Shown: positions 15,935 to 24,017 of the stretch, piece by piece
How the letters are laid out: every line of letters starts with the position of its first letter
Position numbering within the stretch: the first letter of the stretch is position 1
From: an uncultured Clostridia bacterium
GTDB lineage: Bacteria; Bacillota; Clostridia; Oscillospirales; CAG-272
Reading direction: 5' to 3'
DNA: 46,391 nt
NCBI GenBank assembly: GCA_947626065.1
Contig: CANQQT010000010.1
Coordinates: 1 to 46,391 of the forward strand
Notes under the pieces: model-generated
The model's input: only the letters and a program-made list of their open reading frames with translations
What the model was told of the DNA's origin: nothing
The model's database searches: none
Position numbers and translations under genes: made by a program

Positions 15935-16455
15935 AGCACCTGTTTCTGTCGTGTCGGCTTTCTGCCGCGGTCGCCCTATCCCCCGGACGGATTTCCGGAG
16001 GGGCGAAAAGGCCGACTGTCTGAGGGAGCGCCAAGTCGACAAGCTCACGGGAAGACCCGCGCCACCCCGCCCATTTCCGTCGCGAAACCACACAGGAGAT
16101 TTCACGCGGAGAACGCGGAGGGCGTGCTCTTCCTAAAAGCGTGCCACCTGTTCCCGTTGTCCGGCGCGGACAGCCGCGGCCCTTTCGGAAGAAATTCGAA
16201 GCTCCTTCCGGCTTCCTCGCGCGTTTTTCACGGATGCTTTTCTCGGAAAAATTTTCGTTGAAAAAAGTTTTCATCGGGAAAAATCTTCGTCGGAGAAAAA
16301 TTTTCGTCGGGAAAGTTTTCGCCGGGAAAATTTTCGTCGGGAAAGTTTTCGCCGGGAAAGTTTTCGCCGGGAAAAATTCCGTCGAGAAAAATCTTCGTCG
16401 AAAAAATTTATCGGAAAACTTTTCGTCGGGAAAAGCGTAGCGGAAAATTTTCGTG
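15935..16455 (-). repeat. ABC operon leader with a 15-bp tandem array
   Basis: Between the predicted promoter and the first ABC gene lie about 570 nt without a supported gene. From about 16259 to 16455 roughly 13 units of a 15-bp motif (consensus GGGAAAGTTTTCGCC) stand in tandem. Units at 16309-16383 keep exact 15-bp register; outer units are 13-17 bp. Each unit has a GAAAATTTTC-like self-complementary core. Confidence 0.88.
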
Positions 16456-16512
16456 AAAAGAAAAGGGCCTGCCCCGGGCGCTTTCGGGGGTTCCCGCTGT
16501 CGGACTTTTGCT

Positions 16513-16541
16513 ATTTTACCATATTTCCTAAAAAAAGTCAA
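16513..16541 (-). promoter_or_regulatory. Sigma-A promoter of the ABC exporter operon
   Basis: On the minus strand, TTGACT (16541-16536) and TAAAAT (16518-16513) with a 17-bp spacer. It is the only good minus-strand promoter upstream of 15934. Confidence 0.75.
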
Positions 16542-16612
16542 TGGGGTGGGGCATTTTCTCTTTGCAAAACGGAAAAATTTTTCGGAAATTTCAGAAAAAT
16601 TGCCTCATCGCA

Positions 16613-16641
16613 TTGAAAAAGCGAAAAAGATATTGTATAAT
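16613..16641 (+). promoter_or_regulatory. Sigma-A promoter of queT
   Basis: TTGAAA (16613-16618) and TATAAT (16636-16641) with a 17-bp spacer. The predicted start, about 16648, is right at the first hairpin of the leader. Confidence 0.85.
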
Positions 16642-16647
16642 GGTATT

Positions 16648-16763
16648 GTCCGCGCCGGAAATCCCGGGCGCGGCGGTGAGTTCGAGACCTTCCTCACCGG
16701 TTTTGCCGGCAGATTCGCTTCCCCTCCGGTAAAACAAGAATAAAACTAAAGGAGAAAATCACC
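16648..16763 (+). promoter_or_regulatory. Structured queT leader, candidate preQ1-type riboswitch
   Basis: Three stems abut with no gap: 16650-16656 with 16667-16673, 16674-16680 with 16693-16699, and 16700-16709 with 16726-16735 (10 bp including one G-U). The loop of the third (16710-16725) is C/U-rich, and its CUUC could pair with the GGAG ribosome site at 16751-16754. An A-rich tail with AAAACTAAAGGAG precedes the start. QueT genes are often controlled by preQ1 riboswitches. The class (III, II or I) cannot be assigned by eye. Confidence 0.55.
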
Positions 16764-17297
16764 ATGCGAAGCAAAACCTTATTTCTGTCTCAGGCGGCCA
16801 TCATCGCCGCTCTCTACGTCGTTCTGACCCTCATCTCCGCCGCCTTCGGCCTGGACAAGGGCGTCATCCAGTTCCGGATTTCGGAAGCGCTGACCGTCCT
16901 TCCCTTCTTTACCCCGGCGGCCATTCCCGGCCTCTTTATCGGCTGTCTGATTTCCAACCTTCTCTGCGGCGCCCTGCCGCCCGATATTCTCTTCGGGAGC
17001 CTCGCCACCCTTCTCGGGGCGGTCGGGACTTATTTTCTCGGGAGAAAAGTCCGTTTTCTTTCGGCCCTTCCGCCCATCCTTGCCAACGTCGCCATTGTCC
17101 CGTGGGTGCTGAAGCTCGCCTATCACGCGGAGGGCGCGGTTCCCTATTTTGCCGCCACCGTTTTCGTCGGAGAATTTGTCTGTTGCGGTATTCTCGGCAC
17201 CGTTCTCCTCTACGCCCTCCCGGAAAGACTCTTCCCTCTTCCGAAAAATAAGAAGAAGGAAGGCGCCGTCGCCTCCGGGCGGGGAAAAACGGCATAA
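16764..17297 (+). CDS. queT: QueT-family queuosine-precursor transporter
   Basis: A 177-aa integral membrane protein of the QueT (substrate-specific ECF component-like) family, thought to take up queuosine precursors such as preQ1 for tRNA modification. It has five or six hydrophobic helices, with the family segments ISEALTVLPFF near residue 40, PGLFIGCLISNLL and LFGSLATLLGA. The basic C-terminal tail is cytoplasmic. AAAGGAG lies 9 nt before the ATG. Monocistronic, under its own promoter and structured leader. No ECF ATPase genes are in the window. Confidence 0.9.
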   Translation: MRSKTLFLSQAAIIAALYVVLTLISAAFGLDKGVIQFRISEALTVLPFFTPAAIPGLFIGCLISNLLCGALPPDILFGSLATLLGAVGTYFLGRKVRFLSALPPILANVAIVPWVLKLAYHAEGAVPYFAATVFVGEFVCCGILGTVLLYALPERLFPLPKNKKKEGAVASGRGKTA

Positions 17298-17593
17298 GTC
17301 GAAGGTTTCTGTCAGAATTCCCGCCCCGGGAAGCGGGCGGGATAAAAGAGGCTTGAACACAAGCGGGTACCGAAAAAGCCCCTAAAGCACGGGACAAAAG
17401 AGGCCGGCAAAAAGGATCCTGAAAAAGTGCCGAAAAAAATAGGCAAAAAAGGCACCGGGCAAAGAAGCAACGGCGAAAATGCACGGGCAAAAAGGCCGAC
17501 AAAAAGGCGCCGAAAAAATCCCAAAAACACCGAGCAAAAAAACCGGCTAAAAAGTCCCAAACAAAAAGACGCGGCAAAAAACGCCCAAAAACA
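17298..17593. repeat. A-rich degenerate repeats between queT and the LCP gene
   Basis: From about 17390 to 17590 the plus strand repeats variants of GGCAAAAAGGC and CCGAAAAAAT at intervals of roughly 15-20 bp. A 7-bp stem, CCCGCCC/GGGCGGG, follows queT near 17320-17342 but lacks a T run. No gene is supported. Confidence 0.6.
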
Positions 17594-17618
17594 GCGCCGA
17601 GCGGAAGCCGCCCGGCGC
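17587..17618 (-). terminator. Intrinsic terminator of the LCP gene
   Basis: The stem GCGCCG-GCGG/CCGC-CGGCGC (17594-17618, one internal mismatch) is followed on the minus strand by CTG and five T. It lies about 70 bp past the LCP stop. Confidence 0.7.
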
Positions 17619-17686
17619 CAATCAACGAATTTGCTTTTTTGCGGGGATTCTCGCGTCTGCCTTACCGGGGAAAACGGCCTCGCCGC

Positions 17687-18901
17687 TCAGTTCCCGTAGA
17701 GGAGTCCCTGAAGATATTCCGCGTTCTTCTCGATGTCGAAGGTGAGCACCGATTTTTTCTTATAGGCGGCGTTTTGCCACGTTCCGTCCTGCGGAATGCG
17801 ATCGGAGGTAATTTTCAGATTGCCCCCCACCGACACGACGCTCTGTGCCAGCTCCAGCAGATGGCTCAGCTCAATATTGGTGCTCACCAGCTTGAAGCCC
17901 TCCCGGATCATCGAATAGATTTCCGTCGGATTCTTTTTCGCCATGACCTGCCGATAAAGCGCCTCTATGACGGTACGCTGACGGTCGGTGCGGGAGAAAT
18001 CGGAGCCAACCTTCCGGTTTCTCATGTGAATCAACGCCGACGCGCCGTTCAGATGATAGGTTCCGTCGCTGTTCTTCTTGGCGCTTCCGCCTTGGCTCTT
18101 CAGATACTCCAGCTCTGAGGAGGAGAGCTTGATGTTCACCCCGCCGCACTTGTCGACCAGCTTTTCGGTTCCCCCGAAATTGATGATGACAAATTCCTGA
18201 ATGTCAAGGCCGAACAGGTCGTTGATGGTATTGATACAGAGGGAAATGCCTCCGAAGGCGAAGGCGGTATTCAGCCGGTTCCAGTCGTGCCCCTCAATCG
18301 GCACAAGCAGGTCGCGGAGGAGCGACACCATCTTGACCTCGCCGGTTTTCTTATTGTAGGAGACGACGATCATCGAATCGGTGCGCCCGGTGACGGAATT
18401 GACGCTCCGGGAATCGGAGCCCAACAGAAGGATGTTCTCGACGTCGGGATTCTTCTGCTTCACGTAATAGATGCCGTTTCCGATGACGTCCTTTGTCACC
18501 TCGCCCCCCGCGTCGTCGGTCTCAAGCGGTTCCTCCGTCTCGTCGGGATCCTCGGCGAAAAAGTCGTCGCTCTCGCCCGGTTCTCCCGTCACGATGACGA
18601 CGTCGGAGGGAAGCGGCGGGCGGGAATACTCCTCCTCGCGGGTGACAATGCTTGCATTTACGTGGCTGTTCTGATAGGACTGCAGAAGCGGCAGCAGAAT
18701 GGCGCCGGTGGCGGCCAGAAGAAGCACCAAAAGAATCAGAAACACCAGAAGTCCGATTTTTATGGCCTTCCGGGCTTTCCCCGTTCCTGCGGCCTCGCCC
18801 TCCTCGTCCAATTCCTCGCGGGATTCCTCCGGAAGCTCCCCGGCGCTGTCTTCTCTCTCCTTTTTCGGGTCATGCTCTCCCATAGGATCGGAATGATTCA
18901 T
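17687..18901 (-). CDS. LytR-CpsA-Psr (LCP) family cell-wall glycopolymer ligase
   Basis: A 404-aa membrane-anchored enzyme expected to transfer undecaprenyl-linked glycopolymers to peptidoglycan outside the cell. It has an acidic cytoplasmic N-terminus (about 45 residues), one transmembrane helix at about 47-70, an acidic linker, then the LCP domain with NILLLGSDSR, TGRTDSMIVVS, MVSLLRDLLVPI, the NTAFAFGG segment and SDFSRTDRQR. These carry the conserved Arg and Asp residues that bind pyrophosphate and metal. The start at 18901 follows AGGAG by 6 nt; an in-frame start 24 nt earlier has no site. It is monocistronic with a leader of about 360 nt. Confidence 0.92.
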   Translation of the reverse strand: MNHSDPMGEHDPKKEREDSAGELPEESREELDEEGEAAGTGKARKAIKIGLLVFLILLVLLLAATGAILLPLLQSYQNSHVNASIVTREEEYSRPPLPSDVVIVTGEPGESDDFFAEDPDETEEPLETDDAGGEVTKDVIGNGIYYVKQKNPDVENILLLGSDSRSVNSVTGRTDSMIVVSYNKKTGEVKMVSLLRDLLVPIEGHDWNRLNTAFAFGGISLCINTINDLFGLDIQEFVIINFGGTEKLVDKCGGVNIKLSSSELEYLKSQGGSAKKNSDGTYHLNGASALIHMRNRKVGSDFSRTDRQRTVIEALYRQVMAKKNPTEIYSMIREGFKLVSTNIELSHLLELAQSVVSVGGNLKITSDRIPQDGTWQNAAYKKKSVLTFDIEKNAEYLQGLLYGN

Positions 18902-19270
18902 AAAAAACTCCTGTTCTCCAGGCAAAAATCCCGCCCGGATTCCCTTTCTCTCGTTTTTGTTTTCAGCGCCGCGCGAAGACGGCGGCCCAGCGCTCGGATG
19001 CGTCGTTTCGATGCGTCACTCGGGCACGTTCGGTCGGATACATCCGTTCACTCAGGGGCTCCGCCCGGATATGCCCGTTCGGATAAATCCGTTTGAGCAC
19101 TGCCATCGGGAAGCGCCACGGCGACCGGAACGGGGGCTCTGAGGGACCCGTCGAAGATTCTTCCCACGTGGGACACGTCTACTGTGACCGTCCGTTTCCC
19201 GTCGGAAAGCGGCCCGAACGCCGCGTTTTTCCTGAGAACGGGAGGCGCCCCTCCCAGTTCTTTCCTCAAC
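18902..19270. other. Long leader of the LCP gene, weakly repetitive
   Basis: Between promoter and start codon, about 360 nt hold degenerate repeats around 19025-19100 (GTTCGGTCGGATACATCCG and GTTCGGATAAATCCG). One minus-strand frame is open but has no ribosome site and starts inside the promoter, so it is not called. Confidence 0.5.
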
Positions 19271-19299
19271 ATGATATCACGCTTTTCCCTCAAAGTCAA
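19271..19299 (-). promoter_or_regulatory. Sigma-A promoter of the LCP gene
   Basis: On the minus strand, TTGACT (19299-19294) and TATCAT (19276-19271) with a 17-bp spacer. Confidence 0.72.
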
Positions 19300-19526
19300 G
19301 AGCAAAACGGAAGATAAATATTTACAAAAAGTGAATTTTGTCGAAAGGCGACGGCGCAAAGGCCGCCCGTCCTCCCTCGCCGGGAGCGCCTCCATCGGCC
19401 TGAAAAGCCCGCCGCAAAAGGCTCTGCACGCTTTCCCGGGAGGGCTTCCTTCCTATCCATCGATACTCATACTCGGCGGCGGGGCCTCCCTTGCCGACAA
19501 CTTTTTTACCGAAAGGAATCCTGCTT

Positions 19527-20483
19527 ATGAAATCGGTTGTTCTCGACGGCTTTGCCGTCAACCCGGGGGATCTGTCCTGGGATTTTCTCGCGGAGTTCGG
19601 CGACTACGCCGTCTACGACAAGACCCCGCATTCGCTCCGGGTCGAGCGCGTCGGCGACGCCTCAATCCTCCTCACCAACCGGACGGTGATTGACGAGGAG
19701 CTCCTCGCCCGCTGTCCGAGCATTCGCTTTGTCACCGCCCTCGGAACCGGGTACGATATGATTGACGTCGCGGCCTGCCGCGCCCACGGGGTAGAGGTGA
19801 CCAACATCCCGGGCTATTCCACCGTCTCGGTGGCGCAGTTCGCCTTTACGCTTCTTCTCTCCCTGACGACCGACGTCGAGGGCTTCCGCGCCGCCGTCCG
19901 GGCGGGAAAATGGACGGGGCAGCCCGGCTTTTTCTACCCCGCGATTCCCTTCACCGAGCTTGCCGGGAAGACCGCCGGTATCTACGGCTGCGGCGCCATC
20001 GGGAGCCGCTTCGGCGCCCTCTGCCTCGCCTTCGGGATGAAGGTTCTCGGCTACCGTCGGTCGGTGCGGGGGGAAACCATCGGCGGCATCGATTTCGTCG
20101 ATGAGGACACCCTGCTCTCCCGTTCCGACGTGATTTCCCTTCACTGCCCCCTGACGGAGGAAACGCGAGGACTGGTGAACCGCGCCTTTCTCTCCCGCAT
20201 GAAGCCCGGCGCTTATCTGATCAACACCTCCCGCGGCGCCGTCGTGAACGAATCCGACCTTGCCGAGGCGCTTCTCTCCGGGGGGCTCGCCGGGGCCGCG
20301 CTCGACGTGATGACGACCGAGCCGCCGCCTCCCGACCATCCGCTTCTCTCCTGCCCCCACTGCCTTGTGACCCCCCACTGCGCGTGGGTTCCCGTTGAGG
20401 CAAGGATCCGGCTTCTTTCGACGGTGGCGGAAAACATCCGCTCCTTCCTCAAAACCGGCGTCGGGGTTCATCGGGTACTCTGA
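19527..20483 (+). CDS. D-isomer-specific 2-hydroxyacid dehydrogenase
   Basis: NAD(P)-dependent oxidoreductase of 318 aa that interconverts a D-2-hydroxyacid and its 2-oxoacid in the cytoplasm. It has the Rossmann motif GCGAIGSRFG near residue 155, the substrate-binding Arg in LINTSRGAVVNE, an acidic residue in DVMTTEPPP, and the catalytic His in TPHCAWV. The profile is closest to glycerate/hydroxypyruvate reductases (HprA-like), but the substrate cannot be fixed. AAAGGA precedes the ATG at 19527. It ends in a strong terminator. Confidence 0.9.
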   Translation: MKSVVLDGFAVNPGDLSWDFLAEFGDYAVYDKTPHSLRVERVGDASILLTNRTVIDEELLARCPSIRFVTALGTGYDMIDVAACRAHGVEVTNIPGYSTVSVAQFAFTLLLSLTTDVEGFRAAVRAGKWTGQPGFFYPAIPFTELAGKTAGIYGCGAIGSRFGALCLAFGMKVLGYRRSVRGETIGGIDFVDEDTLLSRSDVISLHCPLTEETRGLVNRAFLSRMKPGAYLINTSRGAVVNESDLAEALLSGGLAGAALDVMTTEPPPPDHPLLSCPHCLVTPHCAWVPVEARIRLLSTVAENIRSFLKTGVGVHRVL

Positions 20484-20526
20484 GTATGCCCCGTTTTTTT
20501 GAGAAATTTCTCCTTAAAAAGAATTT

Positions 20527-20571
20527 TTCAGGCTGTCGAGGGACAAGACCTTCGGCGGCCTGAATTTTTTT
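20527..20571 (+). terminator. Intrinsic terminator of the dehydrogenase gene
   Basis: TTCAGGC (20527-20533) pairs with GCCTGAA (20558-20564), with further inner pairing GAGG/CCTT. Seven T follow (20565-20571). It separates the dehydrogenase from the regulator gene. Confidence 0.85.
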
Positions 20572-20581
20572 GCGTTCCCTC

Positions 20582-20610
20582 TTGACATTTCCCTTTTTGT
20601 GTGATAGAAT
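20582..20610 (+). promoter_or_regulatory. Sigma-A promoter of the Crp/Fnr gene
   Basis: TTGACA (20582-20587) and TAGAAT (20605-20610) with a 17-bp spacer. The predicted start falls within the adjacent palindrome. Confidence 0.85.
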
Positions 20611-20615
20611 AAATT

Positions 20616-20631
20616 TGTCTCATATGAGACA
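20616..20631. promoter_or_regulatory. 16-bp perfect palindrome, likely Crp/Fnr operator
   Basis: TGTCTCATATGAGACA is perfectly symmetric and has the TGTNN-N6-NNACA shape of CRP/FNR sites. It covers the predicted transcription start, just downstream of the -10 box, a position that would repress. The adjacent gene encodes a Crp/Fnr protein, so autoregulation is the simplest reading. Confidence 0.75.
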
Positions 20632-20648
20632 CGAGGAGTCGTGATTTC

Positions 20649-21305
20649 ATGAAAAAGGCCAAAATTTCGGCGCTCCTTGCCGAAAATTCCCTCTTCGGCG
20701 CTCTTCCGGAGGAGGCGCGGGAAGGACTTCTTTCCGATCCGCGCGTCAGCTTTTCGGAATATTCCGCCGGGGAAACGGTCTATACTACCGAGGGCTTCCA
20801 AAAGGCGCTTGCCGTCATCCTCTCGGGGGGCGTTTCGGTATTCCGTCCCGGGCGCGGCTCCCCCGTTCTTCTGAACCGGCTTTCCGCCGGGCAGGTCTTC
20901 GGCGCCGCTTCTCTCTTCGGCGGAGGGGAAACCTACGTCACGGTGATTGTCGCCGAGAAAAAGGCGGCGATCCTCTTTGTCCCCGGGGAGGTCTGCGAAG
21001 AGCTTCTGTCCTCTTCCTCCGCCTTTTCCCTCTCCTATATCCGTTTCCTTTCCGACCGCATCCGCTTCCTGAACCGACGGCTTTCCCAGCTTTCGGCTCC
21101 CGGGGCCCCCAAAAAGCTGGCCGACTTTTTCTGCCGCGGCCCCGACCGCGTCTCCCCGAACATGAAGCTCCTCGCCTCCTCTCTCGGCATCGGACGGGCC
21201 TCGCTCTACCGTATTCTCGACGATTTTCTCGCCAAGGGCTATCTTGCGCGGGACGGAAAGGAGCTTCTCGTCACCGACCGGGAGGGGCTGTCAAAGCTCC
21301 TTTGA
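20649..21305 (+). CDS. Crp/Fnr-family transcriptional regulator
   Basis: A 218-aa regulator with an N-terminal cyclic-nucleotide-binding-like beta roll (about residues 20-120, with SAGETVYTTEG and SAGQVFGAASLF) and a C-terminal winged helix (LLASSLGIGRASLYRILDDF). Only two Cys are present, so an FNR-type Fe-S cluster is unlikely. The effector is unknown. The recognition helix RASLYR lacks the Glu of CRP (RETVGR), consistent with a TGTCT rather than TGTGA half-site. GAGGAG precedes the ATG. It may control the ABC importer downstream, which has no clear promoter of its own. Confidence 0.9.
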   Translation: MKKAKISALLAENSLFGALPEEAREGLLSDPRVSFSEYSAGETVYTTEGFQKALAVILSGGVSVFRPGRGSPVLLNRLSAGQVFGAASLFGGGETYVTVIVAEKKAAILFVPGEVCEELLSSSSAFSLSYIRFLSDRIRFLNRRLSQLSAPGAPKKLADFFCRGPDRVSPNMKLLASSLGIGRASLYRILDDFLAKGYLARDGKELLVTDREGLSKLL

Positions 21306-21595
21306 CCCAAGGCGGCCATTGACCGAAAAACAAGCCTCTGGCCGCAAAAGCCCTTTGGGACTGCAAACCATTCTCTGGTCGTGAAAACGTCTCCGACCGC
21401 AAAAACGGCCTATGAAGGAAAGTCGGCGGCGCACCCCGTCGGGACCGCGTCCCGCTCCGCCGGCAGAAAAGCGTCCTTTTCACTGTCGGCTTCTATTGGC
21501 CCGGCCACCTCGCGCCGCCACGCGGCCAAAAAGGAATTTTTACCGCAAGGAAATTCCGCCACGCTGAAATTTTTTTAACCGAAAGGATTTTTCCC
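21306..21595. other. Spacer between the regulator and the importer operon
   Basis: About 290 bp with loose repeats (CTGGCCGCAAAAGCC, CTCCGACCGCAAAAACGG) and an inverted repeat GGAATTT/AAATTCC at about 21532-21556. No -35/-10 pair is convincing, so read-through from the crp promoter is possible. Confidence 0.5.
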
Positions 21596-22624
21596 ATGAA
21601 AACAAAGATTTTTTCTCTTCTTTTGCTCCTCAGCCTTCTGCTTTCCCTCTTTGCCTCCTGCCAAGGACAGGGCGGCGGGGTAGGCGAAACCCTCCCCGGC
21701 GAATCGGAACGGGAAAGCGCCGAAAGCGCCGCCTCCACCGAGCCGACGCCTTCCTCTCCTCTCCGCGTCGGAACCCTGAAGGGCCCGACCGGCATGGGCA
21801 TGGCGAAGCTCATCAAGGACAGCGAGGCCTCGGGAGCAAATACCGTCTCCCTCTTCTCCTCCCCCGACGAAATCACCTCCGCCGTCATCTCAGGCCAGCT
21901 TGACGTTGCGGCGGTTCCCGTCAACCTTGCCGCCGTGCTTCATCAGAAGACAAACGGGGATTTCCTCGTCGCCGCCGTCAACACGCTGGGCGTGCTCTAT
22001 ATCCTCGAAAACGGCGACACCGTCCACTCGGTGGCCGACCTTGCCGGAAAGACGCTCTACGCAACGGGTCAGGGCTCGACTCCGGAATATATTCTGAATG
22101 AAATTCTCGCCAAAAACGGCCTCACCGGCGTGAAGGTCGAATACAAGACCGAGCACAGCGAGCTTGCCGCCCTGATGGCGAGCGGAGAGGTCGTCCTCGG
22201 GATGCTCCCGGAGCCCAACGTCACCTCGGTGCTTATGAAAAACTCCTCGGTGCGCATCGCGCTGAATCTGACGGAGGAATGGAAAAAGGTCTGCAAGGGC
22301 GAGGCGGTTCAGGGCTGCATCATCGTCTCAAAGAAGGTCTCCGAGAGCCGCAAGGCCGACCTCGACGCCTTCCTTGACAGCTACAAGGCCTCGGTGGACT
22401 ACGTTCTTGCCAACCCCGACGAGGCCTCGGAAACGATCGCCGACCTCGGCATCGTCGCCTCCGCCGCCATGGCGAAGAAGGCGCTTCCCAACTGCAACAT
22501 CGTCTATATCGACGGCGACGAAATGATTTCCGCTCTGAGCGAATTCTATGCGGTGCTCTACGGAGCCAATCCCGCATCGGTGGGAGGGAAGCTGCCCGAT
22601 GACAGCCTCTACTACAAAAAATAA
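21596..22624 (+). CDS. ABC importer substrate-binding lipoprotein, NMT1/Tau type
   Basis: A 342-aa extracytoplasmic binding protein with a signal peptide and lipobox LFASC (Cys22), so it is membrane-anchored as a lipoprotein. A Ser/Glu/Thr-rich linker precedes the NMT1/SsuA-like fold (TLKGPTGMGMAKLI, DVAAVPVNLAAV, DLAGKTLYATGQGS). Family members bind sulfonates, nitrate, thiamine precursors or other small anions and heterocycles; the ligand here is not determined. AAAGGA precedes the start, and the permease gene overlaps its 3' end. Confidence 0.9.
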   Translation: MKTKIFSLLLLLSLLLSLFASCQGQGGGVGETLPGESERESAESAASTEPTPSSPLRVGTLKGPTGMGMAKLIKDSEASGANTVSLFSSPDEITSAVISGQLDVAAVPVNLAAVLHQKTNGDFLVAAVNTLGVLYILENGDTVHSVADLAGKTLYATGQGSTPEYILNEILAKNGLTGVKVEYKTEHSELAALMASGEVVLGMLPEPNVTSVLMKNSSVRIALNLTEEWKKVCKGEAVQGCIIVSKKVSESRKADLDAFLDSYKASVDYVLANPDEASETIADLGIVASAAMAKKALPNCNIVYIDGDEMISALSEFYAVLYGANPASVGGKLPDDSLYYKK

Positions 22625-23372
22625 GGGAAAGCGGCTTCTCTTTTCCCTGATCGCCTGCCTCTTCTGGCTCGGCGTCTGGGAGCTTGCCTCCCTTGCCGTA
22701 GGGAAGGAGCTTCTGCTCCCTTCCCCCCGGCGCACCGCCGTCCGGCTTTATACGCTTGCCGGTACCTCTTCCTTCTGGATTTCGGCGGGCACCTCTCTTT
22801 TGCGGATTGCCGTCGGATTTCTTTCAGGCGTGGCGGCCGGTACCCTCTTTGCCGTACTGACGGCGGCGAGCCGTTTCCTCGACTCTCTTCTCTCCCCTCT
22901 CGGAACCGTCGTCCGGGCCACGCCGGTCGCCTCCTTCATTCTTCTTGCCCTTGTCTGGATTCAAGCGTCAAACGTCCCCTCCTTCATCTCCTTCCTCATG
23001 GTGACGCCGATTGTCTGGAGCGCTTTAAAAACAGCGATTCTGAATACCGATCGTCAGCTTCTGGAAGCGGCGAAGGTTTACCGCCTCGGGCGGCTGAAAA
23101 CCGTCCGGGCCGTCTTCCTTCCCTCGGTTCTTCCGACCTACACCGCCTCGCTCCTCACCTCGCTGGGCTTGGCGTGGAAATCGGGAATCGCGGCGGAGGT
23201 TCTCTGCCATCCACGTCAATCGATCGGCATTGAGCTTTATGAGTCTAAAATCTACCTTGAGACTGCCGATCTTTTCGCTTGGACGGCAACGGTGGTTCTT
23301 CTCAGCGTCGGCATGGAGGCTCTCTTTGCCCTGCTCCTGAAAAGAACGCTTGCAAAGGGGGAAAGGGCATGA
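22599..23372 (+). CDS. ABC importer permease, SsuC/TauC type
   Basis: A 257-aa inner-membrane permease with about six helices and the BPD_transp_1 coupling region (LLEAAKVYRLGRLKTVRAVF, the EAA loop). It starts 26 nt inside the binding-protein gene, with GGGAGG about 10 nt upstream, and its stop overlaps the ATPase start by 4 nt, so all three are coupled. The earlier in-frame ATG at 22548 would add a non-conserved tail. Confidence 0.9.
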   Translation: MTASTTKNKGKRLLFSLIACLFWLGVWELASLAVGKELLLPSPRRTAVRLYTLAGTSSFWISAGTSLLRIAVGFLSGVAAGTLFAVLTAASRFLDSLLSPLGTVVRATPVASFILLALVWIQASNVPSFISFLMVTPIVWSALKTAILNTDRQLLEAAKVYRLGRLKTVRAVFLPSVLPTYTASLLTSLGLAWKSGIAAEVLCHPRQSIGIELYESKIYLETADLFAWTATVVLLSVGMEALFALLLKRTLAKGERA

Positions 23373-23977
23373 ACGGTTTGAAAATCGAAAATCTCGGAAA
23401 GGCCTATGCGAAAAAGCCGGTCTTTGCGGGGCTGAATGCCTTTTTCCCCACGGGGACGGTCTGCCTCTTCGGCCCCTCCGGCTGTGGGAAAACGACGCTT
23501 GCACGAATCCTTTCCGGGCTGGAAAAGCCCGACGCCGGGACGTTCTCCGGCATTTCCGGCCCGGTCGTCTATCTTTTTCAGGAGCCGCGGCTCTTCCCGG
23601 CCTTTACCGCTCTTGAAAACGTCGCCCTTCTCGGGCGGGGAAATTCCCTTCGGGAAAAAGCGCTGGGCCTGCTTACCCGGCTCGGCCTTTCGGAGGAGGA
23701 CTGTCAAAAGAAGCCCTCCGCTCTTTCGGGGGGAATGAATCAGCGGGTCGCCCTCGCACGCGCCCTTCTCTTCGCCGAAAACGGCGGGGGAAACACCGTC
23801 CTTCTCGACGAGCCCTTCAAGGGACTCGACCCCGCGACCAAAGGGTTGGCCGTCGGCTGTGTGAAGGAGCTTCTGCGGGGAAAAATCACGCTGGTCATCA
23901 CGCACGACGGGGAGGACGCCTCCCTTCTCTCGGCGGAGGCGGTGGCCTTTTCCTCCCTTCTTTCCCCGGCGATATAG
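23369..23977 (+). CDS. ABC importer ATPase, SsuB/TauB type
   Basis: A 202-aa ATP-binding subunit, short for the family (usually about 240 aa). It has Walker A GPSGCGKTT, Q-loop YLFQEPRLFPAF, signature LSGGMNQRVALARAL, Walker B TVLLDEPFKGLD and the switch His in LVITHDGEDA. It starts at ATG 23369 within the permease stop (ATGA). It energises uptake by the preceding permease and lipoprotein. Confidence 0.92.
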   Translation: MNGLKIENLGKAYAKKPVFAGLNAFFPTGTVCLFGPSGCGKTTLARILSGLEKPDAGTFSGISGPVVYLFQEPRLFPAFTALENVALLGRGNSLREKALGLLTRLGLSEEDCQKKPSALSGGMNQRVALARALLFAENGGGNTVLLDEPFKGLDPATKGLAVGCVKELLRGKITLVITHDGEDASLLSAEAVAFSSLLSPAI

Positions 23978-24017
23978 CTGAAAGGGCTGCGCCGTTTGGA
24001 GAAAATCCTCGGATGGA

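Noticed and set aside
12211-16261. Long plus-strand open frames (494 and 696 codons) opposite the ABC exporter genes
   Set aside because: Same mirror effect. The minus strand has full ABC motifs, an 8-nt gene overlap, promoter and terminator.
15765-16541. Minus-strand frame with a repeating FPxKT/I pentapeptide
   Set aside because: It is the translation of the 15-bp array. It would begin inside the -35 box with TTG, has no ribosome site, and runs out of frame over the ABC gene start.
19048-19395. Possible small minus-strand gene in the LCP leader
   Set aside because: Its best ATG lies inside the predicted promoter and has no ribosome site; the product has no recognisable feature.
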